Assembly: GCA_011525195.1 (NCBI GenBank)
Contig: WTIP01000055.1
Location: 1-32,896 of the forward strand
DNA: 32,896 bases
DNA from: Flavobacteriales bacterium
GTDB lineage: Bacteria; Bacteroidota; Bacteroidia; Flavobacteriales; Flavobacteriaceae
Direction: 5' to 3'
Part shown: piece by piece, positions 9,624 to 18,193 of the stretch
Layout of the letters: the number at the start of each line of letters is the position of its first letter
Position numbering within the stretch: the first letter of the stretch is position 1
Made by a program: the position numbers and the translations under genes
Notes under the pieces: model-generated
Told to the model about the DNA's origin: nothing
Database searches by the model: none
The model's input: the letters and a program-made list of their open reading frames with translations, nothing else

Positions 9624-10073
9624 TTAGGATTTATTATTTTTTTTGGTGCCGTAAAAGTATAAAGAATGCTTGTGGATATCAACATCAAAAATTTCTTCTA
9701 TGGTTTGTTTAATTTGTTGGATTCTGGGATCGCAGAATTCCTTTACTTCACCGCTATCGGTAAGAATTATATGATCGTGTTGGTGGTCAAAATAAGATTT
9801 CTCATACTGTGCTTGTCCTCCTCCAAATTGATGTTTGCGCACAAGACCACAGGCCAGCAAAAGCTCTATCGTATTATAAAGTGTAGCTCTACTTACTCTA
9901 TAATTTTTATTTTTCATTTTTATATAAAGCGATTCAATATCAAAATGCTCTTTACTGTCGTAGATCTCAAAAAGTATAGCGAAGCGCTCTGGAGTTTTAC
10001 GATGCCCTTGTTGATCCAGGAAATTGATAAAAACTTCTTTTACAATTTCTTGATTTGATTTATTTGCAACCAT
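9624..10073 (-). CDS. Fur family transcriptional regulator
   Basis: [61 protein letters not shown] winged-helix region followed by DHQHDHIIL metal-site region. Confidence 0.92.
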   Translation of the reverse strand: MVANKSNQEIVKEVFINFLDQQGHRKTPERFAILFEIYDSKEHFDIESLYIKMKNKNYRVSRATLYNTIELLLACGLVRKHQFGGGQAQYEKSYFDHQHDHIILTDSGEVKEFCDPRIQQIKQTIEEIFDVDIHKHSLYFYGTKKNNKS

Positions 10074-10080
10074 AACCTTA

Positions 10081-10088
10081 CAAAGATA
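10081..10088 (-). promoter_or_regulatory. candidate -7 element (TATCTTTG) for the fur-family gene, 7 nt from ATG
   Basis: Exact TAnnTTTG on the minus strand: TATCTTTG-TAAGGTT-ATG. Confidence 0.5.
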
Positions 10089-10099
10089 GTTATAAAGAC

Positions 10100-12301
10100 T
10101 TACTCACGGATTATTTTGTCAATACCATTGACTTTTGATAAAGTTTGCACCATCTTATCTAAAATTGTTTTGTTTTGTACGCTTAACTGTATGGTACCTG
10201 TAAAAAACTGATCCTCAGAATCAAAATTAATTCTATTAATATTGATATTATTCATATTGGAAATCATCTTTGTTACTTCATTGACTAATCCTTTTCGGTC
10301 TATACCACTCAGTTTTAAGGTAGCAACAAAGGCTTCTGAAGAGGAATCAATCCATTTTGCGGGGATAATCCGATAGGCAAAATTAGACTGGAGACTGAGC
10401 GCATTAGGACATTCTTTATGGTGTACTTTTATTCCTTCATTTACTGTGATAAAACCAAAGACAGAATCTCCCGGAATCGGATTACAGCAGCTTGCAAAGC
10501 TATGTGCTAAGGGTTCTTTTTCTTTTCCAAAGACGAGCTGGTCATATTTTTCCGTTATTTCTGTTGAAGTGCTGGGTTCAAATTTATTTTTTGATCTTAA
10601 TCGACGTTTAAAAAAGTTGAGCACTGAATTTTGGTAATCACTTGAAAACTCTTTGAGCTGTTGATTATTCAGCGATCCAATTCCGATTCGATAAAAAAGA
10701 TCTTGGCTATTATCAAATTTAAAATACAGTAACATTTTCTGAATGGTTTTATCATTCATTGTAATTTTAAGCTGTTTGAGTTTTCTGCGAAGCATTTCTT
10801 TACCTTCTCCTGCACGCGCTTTTCGTTCTTCATTTAATGAAGATTTGATAATGGATCGGGCCCTAGAGGTGACTACAAAATCAAGCCAATTTTTTGAAGG
10901 CTTTATGGAATCAGAAGTGATTACTTCGATTTGATCTCCACTTTTGAGCTCTTTACTCAAGGGCACAAGACGGTCATTTACACGAATACCTCGTGTTTTT
11001 TTTCCGATATCGGTATGGATTGCAAAGGCAAAATCTAAAGCGGTAGCACCTTGGGGCAAAGACTTAAGATCTCCTTTAGGAGTAAATACAAAAATTTCTT
11101 TTGCATAGAGATTGAGTTTAAAGTCTTCAACAAAGTCTACGGCATTACCAGAATTATTTTCGAGCACTTCTTGTAATCGGTTTAGCCAACTTTCTATTCC
11201 TATGTCTTTATTGTCACCTTGTTTGTATTTATAATGGGCGGCATAGCCTTTTTCAGCAATTTCATGCATACGCTCTGAGCGAATTTGAATTTCTACCCAT
11301 TTATTTTGTGGTCCCATTACAGTAATGTGTAGCGCCTCATAACCATTTGATTTGGGTGCTGTAATCCAGTCTCTTAGGCGAGTCGGATTAGGGGTAAAGT
11401 GATCTGTAACGATGGAATAAATTTTCCAAGCTAAAAGCTTTTCCTTTGCGCGCGTACTCTTAAAAACAATACGCATTGCAAATTTGTCATAAACTTTTTC
11501 AAAAGGAATATTTTGAGTGAGCATTTTTCTATGGATAGAATAAATAGACTTACTTCTTCCTTTAACAGTATAGTTAAGACGCTCTTTATCTAATTCTTTC
11601 GATAAAAATTTAGAAAAGGTATTAATATATTCCTCTTGCGCTTCATAGCTTTCCTCTACTTTACTTTTAACCGATTGATAGCGCTGAGGTTCGGTATATT
11701 TCAAACTTAAATCCTCCAACTCAGTTTTGACATTATACAACCCAATACGGTGTGCCAAAGGGGCATAGATATAAAGTGTTTCTGAGGCAATTTTTACTTG
11801 CTTGTATTCAGGCATAGCATCCATGGTTTGCATATTGTGCAAACGGTCTGCTATTTTGATAATAATAACACGAACATCATCATGCAGGGTAAGCAGCATT
11901 TTTCTGAAATTCTCTGCTTGTAGGGAAATATTTTTATCTTTTTTAAGACTTGAAATTTTTGTGAGTCCATGAACAATTTTGGCTACATTATTCCCTAGGA
12001 GACGTTCGATATCTTCTAAAGTACAGCCTGTATCTTCCACCACATCATGAAGTAGTGCCGCACAAATAGAAGTAGCATCAAGACCGATTTGCTGGGCTAC
12101 AATCTTGGCTACATTGATAGGATGAAAAATATATGCTTCTCCAGATTTTCGCCTTTGGTCACTATGCGCCTCTACAGCAGTATCAAAAGCCAAACGAATC
12201 ATTTTTTTGTCTTTTTCGCTTAGTGTTTGATAGCTGATTTGCAGTAGTTCTTTATACTGCTTGGCAATTTCTTTATTTTCTAGTTCCTGGTCAATGATCA
12301 T
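10100..12301 (-). CDS. bifunctional (p)ppGpp synthetase/hydrolase, RelA/SpoT family
   Basis: HD hydrolase motif ([11 protein letters not shown]), synthetase motifs ([49 protein letters not shown]), TGS domain, [11 protein letters not shown] Cys motif and C-terminal ACT domain. Confidence 0.96.
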   Translation of the reverse strand: MIIDQELENKEIAKQYKELLQISYQTLSEKDKKMIRLAFDTAVEAHSDQRRKSGEAYIFHPINVAKIVAQQIGLDATSICAALLHDVVEDTGCTLEDIERLLGNNVAKIVHGLTKISSLKKDKNISLQAENFRKMLLTLHDDVRVIIIKIADRLHNMQTMDAMPEYKQVKIASETLYIYAPLAHRIGLYNVKTELEDLSLKYTEPQRYQSVKSKVEESYEAQEEYINTFSKFLSKELDKERLNYTVKGRSKSIYSIHRKMLTQNIPFEKVYDKFAMRIVFKSTRAKEKLLAWKIYSIVTDHFTPNPTRLRDWITAPKSNGYEALHITVMGPQNKWVEIQIRSERMHEIAEKGYAAHYKYKQGDNKDIGIESWLNRLQEVLENNSGNAVDFVEDFKLNLYAKEIFVFTPKGDLKSLPQGATALDFAFAIHTDIGKKTRGIRVNDRLVPLSKELKSGDQIEVITSDSIKPSKNWLDFVVTSRARSIIKSSLNEERKARAGEGKEMLRRKLKQLKITMNDKTIQKMLLYFKFDNSQDLFYRIGIGSLNNQQLKEFSSDYQNSVLNFFKRRLRSKNKFEPSTSTEITEKYDQLVFGKEKEPLAHSFASCCNPIPGDSVFGFITVNEGIKVHHKECPNALSLQSNFAYRIIPAKWIDSSSEAFVATLKLSGIDRKGLVNEVTKMISNMNNININRINFDSEDQFFTGTIQLSVQNKTILDKMVQTLSKVNGIDKIIRE

Positions 12302-12325
12302 TAGTCTCTGAATATACTAAAGATT

Positions 12326-13129
12326 TCAATGCTTTTTTCGGTTTATTTTATTTCCTCTCGCTTGATACATCAAAATTCCTGCCGAAACAGATAAATTTAA
12401 TGAATCTACAGCAGAAGCCATAGGAATAATAAGCTGCTGATGTGCGGCTTCTATCCATTGCTGATCGAGACCTGTACTTTCTGTACCCACAACAAGGGCA
12501 CAGGGTGTTGGGTATTCAAATGCATCATAAGATTGGGCACCTGGGACCAGTGCGGCAGCAGCTATAAGAACTTCTTTTTGTTTTAAGTAGTCAATTGCTG
12601 CTTCCGATGAGGCTAGGGCTGTAGGCAATAAAAAAAGACATCCTAAACTAGAACGAATACTATTGGGATTATAAAAATCTGTTTTGGGGTTGGCAATTAT
12701 AACCGCATCGAAATCCGCTGCAACAGCTGTACGGTATAAGGCTCCAATATTGCCTGGTTTTTCAGGGGCTTCAATAACCAATACTAAGGCTTCATGGGTA
12801 ATTTCTAACTCACTGATTGAATGTGTTTTAGCATACGCTATGGCCAGACTTTTCTCTGAACCAGAGCGAATACTTATTTGTTCAAAAAGTGAAGAGGAAA
12901 CTACATATTGGGCAATTTGATTATTTTCTTGGAGGAATTCGAAGTATTCCTCTTCACTCCCTTCTTTTAAAAAAAGAGAATCAAGTTTATAATTGCCTTT
13001 TAGCGCCTTTTCGATTTCTCTTTGTCCCTCTATAACAAATAAACCTTGTTTTTTTCGTGCTTTTGATTTTTGAATGAGGAGCCTAAGTCGTTTTATTTCT
13101 GGATTTTTATTGCTGCTAAGGAGTTTCAC
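12326..13129 (-). CDS. TrmH/SpoU family RNA 2'-O-methyltransferase
   Basis: GLFVIEGQREIEKAL substrate-binding domain; EAPEKPGNIGALYRTAVAADFDAV, CALVVGTESTGLDQQWIE, IPMASAVDSLNLSVSAGILMYQ SPOUT knot motifs. GTG start. Confidence 0.94.
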   Translation of the reverse strand: MKLLSSNKNPEIKRLRLLIQKSKARKKQGLFVIEGQREIEKALKGNYKLDSLFLKEGSEEEYFEFLQENNQIAQYVVSSSLFEQISIRSGSEKSLAIAYAKTHSISELEITHEALVLVIEAPEKPGNIGALYRTAVAADFDAVIIANPKTDFYNPNSIRSSLGCLFLLPTALASSEAAIDYLKQKEVLIAAAALVPGAQSYDAFEYPTPCALVVGTESTGLDQQWIEAAHQQLIIPMASAVDSLNLSVSAGILMYQARGNKINRKKH

Positions 13130-13179
13130 ACTTTAAGCGGTATTGGTTAAGAATATACAAAGCAAAGAAATGAATAAAT

Positions 13180-14238
13180 TCAATCTGATGCTAACTCCAT
13201 CTCTAAAGTGTAGGCAATTACCATGCTTACCACGGCATTATAACTCAAAATCCCTTTTTTTTGACCATTGGCTTTGAGGTAAGTGTCATAGCCTTTTTTA
13301 AAATAAGGTTCTAGAGGGTTTTGAAACTTCCTCCAAAATTCAGACAGCTCCTGAAAGTTTTTTAAGACGCCTTTATTGAGTTTAATTATTTGTTCTTTAG
13401 CTGCTTCTGGATTTGCCTTAAGTAGCTCTGCATAACAATAACGCAAAGCAAAACTATAACCGGAAAATTGTATAAAAGGATCAGGGTGGGTAATTGTCGT
13501 CTGATACGCTATAAAATTGGCTTCAGTTTCTGAGGCAATACCCAACTGATGTGCCATTTCGTGTGCAGCAGTAGTGCAGTAATTTAATTTAGGAATTTTT
13601 GAATTTACTTGTGATTCTAAGGTTAGTGGGTTGAGATATCCAGCAAATCCCATATAACTTAATAGCGTACTCCAGATCGAATTTTTAAGATAGGGAGTAA
13701 CTTTAAAATCAGCCAACTCAAAATTAAAATCACCCTCTATCATTGCGCTTAATTTTTCTTTAGTATAGGGAATGAGAACCGCAGTGCTGTCATTGGGAGC
13801 CAGTTGCTTTTGAAGGTTATTTGTGGAAGTAATTAAATAATGTAATGTTTCGGTTAATTCTTTTTCAGAATAAGTAGTTGGATATTTTAATTTCTCTTGA
13901 AGAGACAAGCGGTAGTAATTTAATCCCCAGTTTAGTTGAAAAAGGAGAAAAACCAATGAAATAGTGGCAAAAAAATTAAGCAGCAGTACCTTTCTTTTAG
14001 CCCGACTTTGAATCCATTTTATACAAGAAAAAATCAGTCCAATAATGGCTGCACCATAGGCTAAATCCCCAAAGGAAAATGGTAACTTTGAAAAGAAAAA
14101 GGCTTGGAGCTTAAAGAAAATGGGATAGAGTTTTTGACTGTACTGAGTTTCCACCAATAAAGGATGGCTCTTGAGTAGCTGAAGGAGTCCCCATTGCACA
14201 GGGAGCAGCGCAACCAATATCCATTTAAATTTTTTCAT
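13180..14238 (-). CDS. DUF3810 family membrane protein with HExxH putative metallopeptidase motif
   Basis: N-terminal TM segments; YCTTAAHEMAHQLGIASETEANFIAYQTT, with an HEMAH motif and a downstream ETEAN glutamate. Confidence 0.85.
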   Translation of the reverse strand: MKKFKWILVALLPVQWGLLQLLKSHPLLVETQYSQKLYPIFFKLQAFFFSKLPFSFGDLAYGAAIIGLIFSCIKWIQSRAKRKVLLLNFFATISLVFLLFQLNWGLNYYRLSLQEKLKYPTTYSEKELTETLHYLITSTNNLQKQLAPNDSTAVLIPYTKEKLSAMIEGDFNFELADFKVTPYLKNSIWSTLLSYMGFAGYLNPLTLESQVNSKIPKLNYCTTAAHEMAHQLGIASETEANFIAYQTTITHPDPFIQFSGYSFALRYCYAELLKANPEAAKEQIIKLNKGVLKNFQELSEFWRKFQNPLEPYFKKGYDTYLKANGQKKGILSYNAVVSMVIAYTLEMELASD

Positions 14239-14263
14239 AAAAAAAGGGAAGCACTTGCTTCCC
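14239..14263 (-). terminator. intrinsic terminator-like hairpin downstream of the cyclophilin-FKBP gene
   Basis: Minus strand GGGAAGC-AAGT-GCTTCCC-TTTTTTT: perfect 7-bp stem, 4-nt loop, T7 tract, immediately followed by the ATG of the DUF3810 gene. Confidence 0.75.
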
Positions 14264-14272
14264 TGTATTTTT

Positions 14273-15346
14273 TTAATCTACACTGACGATTTCTACCTCA
14301 AAGATAAGATCAGACTGAGGAGGAATCCCTCGGGTACCTTCCGCGCCATACGCTATGGTATAGGGTAAAAATAAAGTTGCTTTATCACCTTCTTTCAAGA
14401 GTCTTAAGCCTTCTTTAAATCCTTCAATCATTGCATCTTCTGCTCCCACGGCCGCTTGAATGGGGTTGTATTGATTGGCATTTTTGCGCTGTAAGTTAAC
14501 TTGCTCATTTGCTTCAGCAATTTCTACTTTACTGGTTTCGAGCAAAGTGCCATCTACAAAATAAACAGCATAGTGAACTGTTGCTTTATTTGTTGATTTT
14601 ACTGTTTTTCCATTTCCCTGAGAAGTAATTTGATATTGTAAACCTGATGCTGTAGTCTTTGCTGTTTCTTTTAGTGCCTCAAATTTTGCAGCATTTGTTT
14701 CATTTATCACCTTTCTTTTGGCTTCACGCTCTGAGGCAATTTGTTCTTTTTGGACAAAGTAAGCATCAAAGACTTTAGGCGCATCAAACTGTTTTGCTGC
14801 ATTTCCTTTTCGTATGATAGTCACTTTTTCAATGAGGTCGTCTTGCGCAATACTGTCTACCACTTCTTGACCTTCAACAACCTGACCAAAAACAGTGTGT
14901 TTCCCATCTAACCAAGGCGTTTCTTTGTGGGTAATAAAAAATTGACTCCCATTGGTCGCAGGACCCGCATTAGCCATAGAGAGAATCCCAGGACCACTAT
15001 GTGTGAGAGTACTAATTTCATCATCAAAACGATACCCAGGTCCACCAGAACCGGTACCTGTTGGATCTCCACCTTGAATCATGAAATCAGGAATCACACG
15101 GTGAAATTTGAGTCCGTTGTAGTATTTTTTACCTTTAAACTCTTCGCTTACTTGGTTATTTTTCCCTTCACTTAACGCAACAAAATTAGCTACTGTAATG
15201 GGTGCCTGCTTATAAGCGAGACTTAGCAATACATTTCCTTTTGAAGTTTTTATTTCCGCATAAAGTCCTGATTCAAGATTGGGATATTCAGCGTTACACC
15301 CAAAGAAAAGGATTAGGGCAATAAATGGGAGTATGATTTTTTTCAT
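14273..15346 (-). CDS. peptidyl-prolyl isomerase: lipoprotein with N-terminal cyclophilin and C-terminal FKBP domains
   Basis: Lipobox-like LILFFGCN; cyclophilin motifs ([66 protein letters not shown]); FKBP motifs ([65 protein letters not shown]). Confidence 0.94.
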   Translation of the reverse strand: MKKIILPFIALILFFGCNAEYPNLESGLYAEIKTSKGNVLLSLAYKQAPITVANFVALSEGKNNQVSEEFKGKKYYNGLKFHRVIPDFMIQGGDPTGTGSGGPGYRFDDEISTLTHSGPGILSMANAGPATNGSQFFITHKETPWLDGKHTVFGQVVEGQEVVDSIAQDDLIEKVTIIRKGNAAKQFDAPKVFDAYFVQKEQIASEREAKRKVINETNAAKFEALKETAKTTASGLQYQITSQGNGKTVKSTNKATVHYAVYFVDGTLLETSKVEIAEANEQVNLQRKNANQYNPIQAAVGAEDAMIEGFKEGLRLLKEGDKATLFLPYTIAYGAEGTRGIPPQSDLIFEVEIVSVD

Positions 15347-15367
15347 TTGATTGATTTTATTAATTAA

Positions 15368-15895
15368 TTAGGGACGATCGATACGTTCAATTGTAAAGCG
15401 TAGGGGTTGATTTACGCCAATTTTATCACCGTCACCTTGGTAACTGTAGCAAAGGTAGGAAGGAAATAGAAATACCACAACTTCCCCTGCTTTCATCATT
15501 CGAAGCCCCAATCTTAATGCGGGTAAAATTTCTTCTTGGTCTAAAGAATATTCCACTACTCCCAGTGTTTGCTTGTCGTAAATCATATTTTGTTCCAAGT
15601 CTTCGATTTGATAGCTAAAGAGAATGGGTGTTCCTTTTTTTGGCAGTGGCAAAGTCTGAAGCGCTTTTACCTTGTAAGCATAAAGAAAACCAGAGGTAGA
15701 CTTTTCAAAACGCAATAAGCTGTCTTTATCCGCGCTATTAAGTAAAAGTTGCTCTTCTCTTTCGAGAAGGCGCTTGTTTCGTGCAGCAGAATTTATCAAA
15801 AAAGAATTTTGCTTTTTATTCAATGGCGCACGTGGCTCAGGTTGATTGCAAGAAAAAAGAAAACTTAAAAAAAGGAGTAAGCCAATTCTTTTCAT
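15368..15895 (-). CDS. gldI: gliding-motility-associated FKBP-type lipoprotein GldI
   Basis: LSFLFSCNQPEPRAPL lipobox; FKBP-like region PILFSYQIEDLEQNMIYD...GLRMMKAGEVVVFLFPSYLCYSYQGDGDKIGVNQPLRFTIERI, recalling flavobacterial GldI. Confidence 0.85.
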   Translation of the reverse strand: MKRIGLLLFLSFLFSCNQPEPRAPLNKKQNSFLINSAARNKRLLEREEQLLLNSADKDSLLRFEKSTSGFLYAYKVKALQTLPLPKKGTPILFSYQIEDLEQNMIYDKQTLGVVEYSLDQEEILPALRLGLRMMKAGEVVVFLFPSYLCYSYQGDGDKIGVNQPLRFTIERIDRP

Positions 15896-16908
15896 TCTTT
15901 TTGAAATTGAGCTGACACTTCAGCCACTGCTTTTTGAAAACGAAGTACAGTTTGTTCAATGGAGTCAGTAGACATGCCTCCTGCAGCATTAAAATGACCG
16001 CCCCCTTGAAAGTGCGTTCGTGCGAAATCATTTACCGAAAAATCCCCTTTTGATCGAAAAGACATTTTAATCTTCCCTTCTTGTTCATTTTCTATCATAA
16101 TACAGGAAAATTGGATTCCTTTTAGGCTTAAGCCATAGTTCACAAACCCTTCTGTATCTCCTTTTTGATAATTACAAGAGTTGAGTTCTTTTTGAGACAG
16201 CGTAATATAAACCACAGGTATATTTGTGATTTGAGTCATATTCGACAAGGCAATACCAAGGAGTTTTAAACGGTTAAATGAAGAGCTGTCATATATTTTT
16301 TGATGAATTGAAGTGCCTGAAGCCCCGTATTCAATGAGTTTTGCAATCGCCTTGTGGGTTTGAGCAGTAGTAAGCGGGTATTTAAAAGAGCCTGTATCTG
16401 TCATGATACCCGTATAAAGGCAATTTGCAATTGCTTCATTAAAACCTTTCGGATTTAATTGATTGATAACATGGTAAATCATTTCACATGTGGAGCTCAT
16501 TTGAGGATCAGAATACTGTAAGTCAGCAAAATCATCGGGAGCTTCATGATGATCAATCATGACCTTCAGGGCCTTAGATTGGGCGACCCATTCGCCGAGT
16601 TCGTCTATACGACCAAGTGTATTAAAATCTAGTGCGAAAATGAGAGTTGCAGCTTCAAATTCCTTTTGGACCACTGCTTTATTTTCACTGTGGATAAGTA
16701 TGTCTTTTTCACCGGGAAGCCATTTTAAAAATAAGGGATAATCATTCGGTGAGACTACTATTGCATGATGCTGTTCATTTCTTAAAAAATGCATCAATGC
16801 CAAAGCACTCCCCAAAGCATCACCATCAGGATTTTTATGGGGGATGATAAGAATCTTTTGTGGGTTTTGGAGGGTCTGTTCAAGAGTATTGATAAAGGCT
16901 TGATCCAT
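15892..16908 (-). CDS. DHH/DHHA1 phosphoesterase (NrnA-like nanoRNase/pAp phosphatase)
   Basis: IIPHKNPDGDALGSALAL, ALDFNTLGRID, VMIDHHEAPDDFAD (DHH), TGIMTDTGSFKY, FQGGGHFNAAGG. Confidence 0.94.
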   Translation of the reverse strand: MDQAFINTLEQTLQNPQKILIIPHKNPDGDALGSALALMHFLRNEQHHAIVVSPNDYPLFLKWLPGEKDILIHSENKAVVQKEFEAATLIFALDFNTLGRIDELGEWVAQSKALKVMIDHHEAPDDFADLQYSDPQMSSTCEMIYHVINQLNPKGFNEAIANCLYTGIMTDTGSFKYPLTTAQTHKAIAKLIEYGASGTSIHQKIYDSSSFNRLKLLGIALSNMTQITNIPVVYITLSQKELNSCNYQKGDTEGFVNYGLSLKGIQFSCIMIENEQEGKIKMSFRSKGDFSVNDFARTHFQGGGHFNAAGGMSTDSIEQTVLRFQKAVAEVSAQFQKE

Positions 16909-16915
16909 AGTGCAT

Positions 16916-16923
16916 CAAAGATA
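16916..16923 (-). promoter_or_regulatory. candidate -7 element (TATCTTTG) for the DHH phosphoesterase gene, 7 nt from ATG
   Basis: Exact TAnnTTTG on the minus strand: TATCTTTG-ATGCACT-ATG. Confidence 0.5.
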
Positions 16924-17015
16924 CCACTTTAACTTAAGCCGTGAACCTTCTCAATTTTTTTTTTCATTTGGTTGATCTTTACTCGAAATCACTATTCTAT
17001 TGAAATATCATTTAG

Positions 17016-17023
17016 TATTTTTG
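17016..17023 (+). promoter_or_regulatory. candidate -7 element (TATTTTTG) for ndk, 15 nt from the likely ATG at 17039
   Basis: Exact TAnnTTTG on the plus strand in the nrnA-like/ndk divergent intergenic region. Confidence 0.45.
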
Positions 17024-17038
17024 GCGCAAATAAAAAAA

Positions 17039-17455
17039 ATGGCGCACCTTACATTAATGATGATTAAACCGGATGCTGTTGAAAATGGACACATTGGAAA
17101 TATACTTGAAAAAGTAACTGCAGCAGGTTTTAAAATTAAAGCTTTAAAACTCACTCAGCTGACGCAACGTGATGCTGAATCTTTTTATGCAGTTCATAGC
17201 GAACGTCCTTTTTTCGGGGAACTGGTTAGTTTTATGACACGGGGTCCTATAGTGGCAGCCTTATTAGAAAAAGAAAATGCAGTAAGTGATTTTAGAACTT
17301 TGATTGGCGCCACCAATCCCGCTGAAGCAGCTGAAGGAACCTTGCGCAAGTTGTATGCCACCTCTATGGGTGAAAATGCCGTACACGGCTCTGACAGTGA
17401 TGAGAATGCCATGCTAGAGGCGGCATTCCACTTTTCTGAAAGAGAACGTTTCTAA
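17039..17455 (+). CDS. ndk: nucleoside diphosphate kinase
   Basis: [71 protein letters not shown] (catalytic His). Start moved from 17000 to 17039 ([14 protein letters not shown]) by homology. Confidence 0.97.
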   Translation: MAHLTLMMIKPDAVENGHIGNILEKVTAAGFKIKALKLTQLTQRDAESFYAVHSERPFFGELVSFMTRGPIVAALLEKENAVSDFRTLIGATNPAEAAEGTLRKLYATSMGENAVHGSDSDENAMLEAAFHFSERERF

Positions 17456-17754
17456 AGAAGGGCAATTTTTTTCACAAAAGCACCCCCTAAGTGACTATTA
17501 ATACGTTTGACTAGTGCTTCTGTTCTATAACCCAATTCCATTTTTAAGGGCGCAGAGCGAAGTTGGATATAGAGTGTCTGATTTGAAAAGCGAACCTCAT
17601 CAGTATATTTAGTAATATTTTCGCCCATAATTTCACCCCAAGCATTACAGATACGTGTCGTTTCTATCCCCCTTTTTAACTGCTTCTGATCTACAATGTC
17701 TTTCAGCACAGTTTTAATGGATTTTGGTTCAAAGTTATTCTTCGTCTGATTCAT
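17452..17754 (-). CDS. DUF721 / DciA-like protein
   Basis: [67 protein letters not shown], typical DUF721 pattern. Confidence 0.85.
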   Translation of the reverse strand: MNQTKNNFEPKSIKTVLKDIVDQKQLKRGIETTRICNAWGEIMGENITKYTDEVRFSNQTLYIQLRSAPLKMELGYRTEALVKRINSHLGGAFVKKIALL

Positions 17755-18193
17755 TTTTATTTACAGCGCTATTGGGTTTTACTCTTTTATAATTAAAATT
17801 ACGTCCTTGATGTAAAAGTACAAGTTGTTCCGCATTCAGTGTTTTGATGGTTTTTTGCCAACTACTCCACGGTGAAGTGAAATAAAGTTTAAAAATACCT
17901 TTTTCTTCTCGAACTTCAAAGGCAATACTGCTTTCTGAAGTTTGAAAATTTCCATAGAGTAGAGGGGCTACTTTTTTATATAACCCTTTGTTTTTGTCAA
18001 TAAAATAATAATCATAAAGGGGTATTTTTTGATTGCTTTTAAAGACTTCTCCTTCTTGCTCTACAGAGTCAATTTCCCAATAACCTTCAAGATGTTCAAT
18101 GATTACTTTTGAATCATTTCCACAGCCTACAAATAAAAAGAGCAGAAGAGTGAGGGCTGTTTTTTTTATTTCTTTAGAGTTTGAAAATTTCAT
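17735..18193 (-). CDS. small lipoprotein, lipocalin-like
   Basis: Signal/lipobox LTLLLFLFVGCGND; HLEGYWEIDSVEQEG start of a lipocalin-like beta barrel. Confidence 0.7.
   Translation of the reverse strand: MKFSNSKEIKKTALTLLLFLFVGCGNDSKVIIEHLEGYWEIDSVEQEGEVFKSNQKIPLYDYYFIDKNKGLYKKVAPLLYGNFQTSESSIAFEVREEKGIFKLYFTSPWSSWQKTIKTLNAEQLVLLHQGRNFNYKRVKPNSAVNKNESDEE

Noticed and set aside
9666-10058. 130-aa plus-strand ORF antisense to the fur-family gene
   Set aside because: Lies wholly within a well-supported gene on the other strand; composition looks like reverse-complement artefact.
15825-15840. CACGTG core as a possible parS site
   Set aside because: Lies in the gldI coding region with no extended palindrome around it.
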